Assembly: GCA_964017235.1 (NCBI GenBank)
Contig: OZ024934.1
Location: 77,342,706 to 77,406,705 of the forward strand
Source: Sabellastarte sp. h YS-2021
Lineage: Eukaryota; Annelida; Polychaeta; Sabellida; Sabellidae
Direction: 5' to 3'
DNA: 64,000 bases
The position numbers and the translations under genes were made by a program. The first letter of the stretch is position 1. Every line of letters begins with the position of its first letter. The notes beneath the pieces are model-generated. The model was not told where the DNA came from and searched no databases. It saw only the letters and a list, made by a program, of their open reading frames with translations. Positions 50,601 to 59,600 of this stretch are shown in pieces.

Positions 50601-53600
50601 TGCCAAATTTAAAGCAAATAGAGTAAGTTCTATAAAAGTCGAATGAGGTTGAGTCAGATGATGCAGTCTTTATTTTTCTTAACAGATCACAGGAGTGATG
50701 ACACAGGGACGTGGTGATGGCACAGAATGGGTGACGTCATTCATGGTGTCTTACAGCATGGATGCTTTCCACTGGCAGTATGTAACAGACCAGTATGGAA
50801 ACCAACGGGTAAGTAGACTTTAATAAGCCCGTTGATTTCTTCTATCACCAAAGCTGCTTTACAAATATTTTAAAATGGACATTATACCCAAATAAATCAC
50901 AAGTCCATACTAAATTAGATTTTTCTTACTTTTAAAGAGGTAAATTTTAACTCCAACAGCCTAAGGTCTCTGTCCTGTCTTCAAAGAAGGACAATTTATG
51001 CCACCAAATCTGTCACTTTTGCTGCAGTAAATATATTTAAAAACAGATGAACTTATGATACAACAATGTAAAGATGCCAATAATACATAATGAAAGGGAC
51101 AATTTGACACAACTTTTGCATGACATGCATTCAGATTATACTTCTAATGACCCTTTAGATTTAGTATAAACAAATCCTTCAAGCGTTATTAAGTTTTTGA
51201 AAGTATGTGCGATCTTGAAGAGAACAACTTCAAACTTTGCAACTGTGTAGTTTGTGAAGTATGCTTTTATTATTTTGTACAATGTGGGGGGTTAAAACAA
51301 CTGTTCATCAGAAGCAGTATTAATGTCCAAACTAGTATATATTATTTTTTCTGTGTATTTTAGGGAAGGTTTATCAGTTAGATTTATTTGGAATAGTGAG
51401 CTATTGTGTTGTGCATGAATATTACTAACATATATTTGCATCACCAAAATAGTCAAATGATATTGTTGTTTGAGGGGACTTGAATTAACTAGAATTTTTC
51501 AGCAATACAAATTCTTGTTTAGGGGTTCATCCATATGTGTGGGGGTTCGTGGAGATTAAATGGGATTTTTGTTGTTAACATTATTTAAGTGTTCTTACCG
51601 TATAAAGGAAAGTTAATTAAAATCTCTTCTAGATGAGTGTTGCTTTATCACCTGAACAAATCTTTTCAAAGTCAAGCTCTTATCATTAAACTTTTCAAAT
51701 ATCTTAATTTCTTACAATTTTGTTATTTTGCTAATACGTTTAGTCAAAAGGGTGTTAATCGGATTATTATTTGTCTGAACTAAATTGTGCAAGATAAATT
51801 AACAAATCTGAACTGCTACTTTAAGGGTGAATTTAAAATTGCAGTCATGTTGTTCTACAATCTCATATGCTCACATTTGGCAATAAGAGCATTGACACCA
51901 AAACTGAAAGAGCCAGCCTCTCTTCACACCATTTCCCTCCCACATTTTGTGGAGTTTTGCAAAACGTTTGGTGCAACGACAATATAGAGTGATACTCCTT
52001 GCACTGTATTTAAATCAATATAACACATCTGAATCAATGTTTAAAATGTTTGTCACCATATAAATCAGAGCTTCTAGTTTTAGGACCAAAACTATCCATG
52101 CTTAGTAAAATATGCTGACTTTTTTCCTTAGCCCTTAAGTCAGTGTAGGCTGGATAAAGTAAACTCACACCATACAAACAAATCAGTAAATAAACCGCTA
52201 CCTTGCTGAACATTCAGAATACAAGATGTTGCACCAAGAAATGGCTACCAGTCAACAGGTATAGAATGCCAATGCTTGTTTTAGGTGCTGGTTTTGTTGA
52301 TATCTTTGATTCAAAAGGTGGAGTTACTGTGTGTATAGATAATGTGGGACTCATGTTCAGATTAATGGGAGATACAACACCAATTTAAATATGATGCCTG
52401 GTTGTTATATACTACAAAGTCCAGCCCTTTACATAGATTTTGCTCTCTCACTTTTAGTATACATAAATTAATGTATTTTGGTAAATTGCCAAAGACGATT
52501 ATGGGGAAAATGTGTTGAGTAAATATGTATGACATAACGGTGTTAGTAAATTCAGACCTTGACATATTTGAAATACTTCTCTGTAATATAGTCCTGCTAT
52601 CATTTGTTTGAGTTTAAGTAAAGCTTGAATTCCGTAGCCAATATATGGGAAAAAACAAAAGGAAGAAACCATATGCCAAAGATAATTCTGAAAAAATACT
52701 TCTAGGACCAACTCATGAGTTGAGCATATCTTGTGTGAAAACATAACCCCAATCTGATTAATAGTTTTCAAGTTATGCATGCCCATATTGTCAAAAAAAA
52801 ATCACCAAAAGTATTCCTGATTCCTGATCCAGATAATGTTTTGAGGAGGATCAAGAAATGAGTAGACCCCACTTTTTGTGGATATATGACCCTGAACTGA
52901 TAGCTAATGTTTTAGTCTTACATGTGGATAAACAGACAAACAGACAGATGCAATTACAATATCCTTATCCCTAGCCTTCGTTGGGCTAGGGTAAAAATCC
53001 AAATAAAATATTTATTGTGATAATATATTGATATTTATATATGCAAGGACAATATAGCGGTATTTATAATAATAATTAATAGTTCCTGTTGTGTCTGAGG
53101 GGTGTGTAGTTGTTGCATTAAAAGTTACCTGCTAGAAGATGCTATTGAATATCACAAAAGACAATTCAAAGCCTACATATATCTTTCTGTTGTATTGGAC
53201 CATATAGAAACATTGCTATGACATTTTCAATTCTCTACATGTGAGTAGATTAAAATAGTTCCAGCATGCACAAGGTGTCACTTTCACAAGCCTTTGAGAG
53301 TCTATAAACAATAAAGATCCACTTCAAATCTCAGTTAATTGTTTATCTCAGCTGGACTAAAAACTGGGATAGTGTTACACAAAAAGTGACTTTTTCTCCC
53401 CTCCCATACGAGTACAATAGCCCTCTTTGAAAAGCTGTGTCAATATTAGTTCTCGTGCAAAACGAGATGTCATTCCGAAGGATTATCTCCACCACTTTTT
53501 AATGTCTACATTTTCTGTATGAAATTTTGTAAGCTGAAAGAGGATACCTTGAAAAGAGTCAAATATGTGCCAAGAGCCAAATCAAGGGCTGTTAGTACAG

Positions 53601-56600
53601 ATTTTAAAACATAGAATTAAGTACAAGCCATTTAAAACCCTTTAACTATTGGGTTTTGTCCAGAGAAAAATCCACAATTAAATATTATCACCACTACTAA
53701 TTATATTGTTATCTCTACCAAGGAGTATGTGTCTCTGCCTGCATAATTTATCTCTACCAAGAGGTATGTGTTTTGCCTCCGTATAATTGTCTGTTTGTTT
53801 TCAAAATATATAATTATAGAACAATTTCAATAAAATTTTCAGAAAATGTTCTCAATGGCATAAGGAACCGATGATTAATTTTTGGCGGTTATCCAATTCA
53901 CCATCTTGATCCAGGGATTTTTCACTATTTATTTTATTATTGCACTCGTAAGCAATATTGAAGGTGTTGGGATTTGGCGGAAGTTTGCACTCTCCAAATG
54001 CTCTTGTTTTTCCTGTGAATAGTAAATTTTGAAAAGATACCATTACTTTGTATCTTCTTCAATTCCTTCATCGAGTAGGTATGTCGTACGACATATAAAC
54101 ATGTAAACTATGTTTATACAATTATGTCCTATCGGTCCATGATTTACTTGCTAGTGTCAATATAAACAGGGTGTTTGTTTATTACACAGGAGGAAAAACT
54201 AAGTTCAGTGGTCAGTCCATTGCATTGGGCATAGTTATACTTTTTATCAGTAAAATGACTGCAAATTGGTGTTGGCCATCAGCGAATAGACTTTAGTGGT
54301 CAGTTTTATGGAAGCATTCATTTATGTCATATTTCTTTGTTTTGAAATATCATACTTAAATTGTTAAACCTTGTTTGTTTGTTTGTTTAAAACTTGTTTG
54401 TTAAGCAAGATTAAAAACTGACATAAAGACCAATGATGTTACATTTTAAAGCAAGTATATAAAGATTTTATGATGTCCATATTTTACATGTAACACCTAA
54501 ACCTCCATATCCCTTTCTGAGAGCTGATTTTAGGCATTCTGGTTCAATGGGTAAGATGATGGTAAGCTGCAAAATTGTTAACTTGTGCAGCCAAGAAGTT
54601 TTACCCAAATTTAGAGTATTTAAAATTTGGTGATATCTATCCAAAGCTACCATTGACATTATTACCTTTTTGAACTGAAATATCTCCATTGCCCTGTCCT
54701 CCTAACCAAGTCATGTACCATGCAGAAGTGAAAGACCTTTAAGAAGCAATATATTGTCAAATTTTTTAACTGATGGGAAAGTTGATACACCTTCAAAATG
54801 AGGTATAGTCAGTGTGGCTCATCCTTTTGGATGTCTTGAAGAATCACTTGACAAAGAAGGTCCCCTGTGTTATAGAGAAAACACAACATTCCCCACGTAT
54901 TCACCAGAGCACTTTACCAGTTTCTGGTTTCTGCCATACTTAACGTCTCATGACAGTTTTTGTGAAAAGGAAAACTCAACAGATATATGGATTTTTATTT
55001 AATACTTGCCCCATAATGAGTTCAAGCTAAGCAAGGGTCAAATCATGAAGAGATTCCGAGTACATTATGTACAAAAGAAGAAAAGGAATATTATCATTTT
55101 ATGAGTTGTATACATGAAATTTGATCATATTTCTGCCTCTCACATTTCATATTAATGTATTATCTGTCCAGCGTGGAACTATTTTCCTAAAATGTACTTT
55201 TTGTCTTCCCTTTTATCAGCATTTCCAAATATTTAAACGCAAAAAGTTGAAAGCACTACCATTGCATTGGGATTCATTTGTTAAAATACTTTCTCTGATA
55301 GTAAAAAAAAATATCTTGAGCATAGATAATTTCAAAGAGACAAATCCTTTATTTTCTTGCATGTATTTAAAAACCATTTGTGCTCTCATATTATTTGTCA
55401 TATATATATATGTGTGTGTGTTTTTACTAACAAAGTAGGAAACTTGAATTCCCGTGTTGCAATAACATTTGTAGATTTGTAATTCCACTGCGTCTTTTAT
55501 AACTTTGTTCCACTATCTCCAGTTTGTTTAGAGACCACCCCAGTAATGCAGTCCCAAACATAATGTTTTTGGTCAAACGACTTACCTTTTCACTCTTAAA
55601 ACCTGGTTCAAACCATCTCATTCTGGCCTCACGAGCTATTGACAAGCTGAAAATATATAATTTGTCCATGTCAATTTGTGACTGGATGCGTTTTGTGTTT
55701 TAGTGGTAGCCATAACACGGATAGAGTTTCCACCACATAATGGATTTTTTTTCACTTGTATGTAAAACCCTGCAATCAGCTCTCACTTGCTAAACTAAAA
55801 TGAGGTTAGTATGGGTAATTATTAGAGTGTTACAGCTTATTTTTCATATGCTATAAGCTATAGAAGATTACTTTTTGGAGTGTCCTGCATTACAAGTAAA
55901 GACAATGAAGTAACATCCCCATCCAAAATAAAAACAAATATAAATATACCGCACAGTGTTTATTTTACAATTATTATGTACCATTGGATTGAATAATAAG
56001 TAAAATAGGTAATTATGTACCTAAAGAGTGGAAAAATAGTCAAGAAACCATATTTTGTCAAGGGGCATGTATCCCTGGTTGTAAATAATAAAAAACAAAA
56101 ATTAAGTTTTATTTTAAGTTCTATATAACAGAAATAAATTGAAAAATATCTATGTTTGTTGTTTATAAATTTTCCATTCCTTAAAATGGTATATAATGTT
56201 TGAATATCATTCAGCTATGCATCATTTTCAGCCATATTACAAGCGAAGGTAGATATTTTACTACAAAGACACCAATTTTTGCATATGTGCTCCATGTGCA
56301 AATTTACCCATTAATACGTTTCAAGAAAGCATATTTGTCAAGCAATTTATTATCACTTAGAAGCTAACACATGGATAATAAGAATGGACTCATGTGTTAG
56401 AAAGATGTTTGGCCTTTGGGTTTGAATGAATGTTCACAATTATTTTTCACAACATTTATCTCATGAAGTCATCTTTAATTGATACTTTTTGGACATTGTT
56501 CTGGGCTTTTTCAGCAAGAAAAAATAGAGAGACTTTGTTATTATCTACTTAATAGTTTAATTTTTCATTTGTTAAGCCTCTTTAAGAAGCTTCCTTGTAA

Positions 56601-59600
56601 AAACATCAAAGGAATTCTTCTGTTGATTAATGTAGTGGCTGGTACAAAGGCAAGGCTAAATAATTAGCTACCTCTACATGCAAAAATGATACACTTCAGA
56701 TAACATCCAGATTGATAACTGACAAGATAACTGATCTTCAGATCATCTACACAGACTGTAGCATAAATATAACATCATCAATGAAAGTTTCTTCCATAAC
56801 ATTTCCAAGGCCAAATATAGGCCAGTCTTGATAACTGAACATCTGCAACATATGTTCTGCTTGGACTGTGACCTCCTTTTTATGAACATGTATTATTGTC
56901 CCTATTCTTGGAGACTCACTTCCTTAAAATTGGAATATACAAGGTGTTAGGTATACAAGTGCTTAATCTCTGAGGTAGCCGATTCTTAAGTACATCATCC
57001 AAAAACATAAGACATAAATCAGAGTCATTGTATATGATAAGGGTTTTGAACAAGACGACCATCGATGTTTGGCAGTCGAGAACTAGGGAGGGAAAGACGT
57101 CTGAAACAGATAGGTTTTAAGTTGCTTTTTCAAATATCAAACAGTAACACTGGTTCAAATTTCCAGTGGGAAGTCATCACATAGTTTGGAGCATCACACG
57201 GGAAACTATTGTCAAATGAACTTTTGATTTATGAACTGATCAACTATGGTAAGGAATGAACAATATTGCCAACAATTAATCAGATCTTCAAAATGATGCA
57301 AATATTCGACTTGTCAATGTGTTTTTTTTTTTGCTACTGCATTAAGGATATTGCTTTCTGAGATAACAAAGAATTTTACATGACATCTAAACAATTACAA
57401 CTTTTTCTATCCAGCTAGTTCGAGTTAACCCCAAACTTTTTCCATGGATAAATTATGAAATACTCAAACAGCAAATCCAATACTGTGTTTTGACCATATT
57501 TCTTCATATGGCAAAGAAAATCCTTTATAATAATGAGAAACATTTGTTAGTAATGGTCAAATGATAACATCCTTGCAATATTGTAACATCTACGTAATCA
57601 CTGTGACTTAATTTTGCAGGTATTTGAAGGCAATGTGGACTCCTACTCTGTGAAGCACTCTTATCTAGATGTTCCAATCATTGGCAGATTTGTAAAATTC
57701 CATACTGTCCACTGGAACAAACATCCCAGCATGAGAGTAGAGGTCATTGGCTGCCAAGGTAAGAACAAAATACCAGAGCCAAGCCTGTTTAAATAGTGTG
57801 ACCTAGTGGGTAATACACTCACCTGGGCTTGGATGACCTCTTAAAATGACAGTCCTCTGTCAATATCGAACCTATCCCCAGTGGAAGGCTGAAGAACCCC
57901 AGAGATGTTGATAAATAATCACCTCTGAGTATCTGCCCTTGGGTTAAGGGAATGTCATCCTAGGATAGCTTGGGCTGTACTTGGGCTGCTGGGTCAAATA
58001 GCTGTTTGGGTCCTTTAGTCAAGGGGATATTGCACTGAGCATAAATATGCAATATGAAACATATTTTCGCCCACAATTGTACTATGCATGGTGCCTTCTT
58101 CACAAATACTATGGTGTTTAGCTTGGCAGAGAATGGAAAGTAATTGGTTTCCAGCTTTATTGCTTCACTGACTTCAGGATTGAGACATTGGAAGAGAAGT
58201 AAAGCCAGAAACTAAAGCGTTACCATAGGGGTGTACTGTTGAAGACTACACCTGTGAGCTTTTGTGTATTACTTTACCATAGGTTAGCTGTTTTTATTAT
58301 ACAGTAGTTAATAATTTGGTTACATGTTTTGATTCTGTACACTGGATAATTGACAGGAGTCACATATCTTGCACAGCAGATATCATGTATGATACCTGAT
58401 ATGTAAAATTATGTTCCTCAATAAAGTTGTAATGTTTACAGTATGCAATGAGCTGATTGGTCTACCTCCATACACCAAATTAACAGCATCCAGTGAGAAG
58501 AATTACAAGGAAGGAAGTTCCTGCCTTGCTGAAGATGGTTTCATCATGACCAATAAAGGATGGTGTTCCAGAAAAAGTAGCTGTGAGTTACATGAACCAG
58601 TGCAAATTTTAATACCACAATATTGTAACCTTATATGACAAATCTTATTAGAATCAGAAGTGCCTTGGCAGTCATTTGATAACTTCCTGGGTCCAGTTAG
58701 AGCTTAATCTTTCATTTGAGCATCTGAAACCACTTAGTAATGTAAGAGTTTGTATGTTTCAGGAAGTAATAAACTTCCTTTTGACAATCTGATACTCTGA
58801 TACTTCTGAATAATCGAAGAGTATTTCATTTAAGTTAAGTAATGAATTTCTTCTTTTATTTGAGTATCTGATCCCGGTGAATAACAAATGGGTGTCTTAG
58901 TTCATAAACTGAATAACATATCCAAAAATACTTCACAGATTATGCCTCTTACATTTATCATACAAATATAATTGCTTTGATGTTAACTATCAATACATAT
59001 TCAACCCTGTTTAACACTCTAGCTATTTTTGAGCTCTAGTTTCAGATGAGAAACATCCTTAACGTGTATTTATTTTATCTACTCCACAGCTAATGAATGG
59101 CTGCAGTTTGATGTTGGTCCACCTACTCTGATCACTGGGGTTGTCACAAAAGGCCGTGGGGACAGTCGTAAGCAGTGGGTCACTCGTTTCAGACTTTCTT
59201 ACAGCAATGACAGTAATGTGTGGTACTTCTACAAAGATGCAAGCCATTTGGATGCCAAGGTATGTAATCTTAACCAAAGTACAAAGAGTTAGAACATCCT
59301 GTAGAAAGACCTGGGCAATTGTTGTTCAACCAGTTATAAATGCAATTAGAAAATTACCCGTGTGGCATATTTTATTAAAGATGAACATAACAGACGACAA
59401 GTATACACAGTCCAAGTCCTTAGGACAGAGATAATGCTGTTTTATGTTGTGAAGTAAAACAATAAATTACAAATGTATATCTTAAAGATATTCTACTTCT
59501 ACAAACCATCATTCTTGAATCATGAGTAAAACAAGTACATTTGCATTTAGAGAATGAAAAAAATAACCAGATAATATAGTTGCAGCTTACCTAGCTTTAC

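Larger units (their letters stand above)
25983..50685 (+). other. Intron 3, about 24.7 kb
   Basis: Phase 0 intron in the middle of domain 1. It carries (TA)30 at 26.6 kb, G17 at 31.4 kb, SINE A copies at 27.4, 28.3, 34.2, 36.4, 37.9, 39.4, 40.7 and 42.0 kb, other tRNA-headed repeats at 30.4, 31.8, 36.6, 37.0, 44.7 and 45.0 kb, MITE copies at 40.6, 43.5 and 46.0 kb, repeat H at 44.2 kb and a minisatellite at 50.3 kb. No nested gene could be supported. The stretches 32.0-34.1, 34.4-36.3 and 46.1-50.2 kb are AT-rich with nothing recognised, apart from one uncertain minus-strand frame at 48927-49121. Confidence 0.7.
50809..57619 (+). other. Intron 4, about 6.8 kb
   Basis: Phase 0. It contains two family G copies (52745-52990 and 53695-54015) and otherwise AT-rich sequence. 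The open frames at 55121-55488 lie on opposite strands of the same AT-rich stretch and show no domain. Confidence 0.65.
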
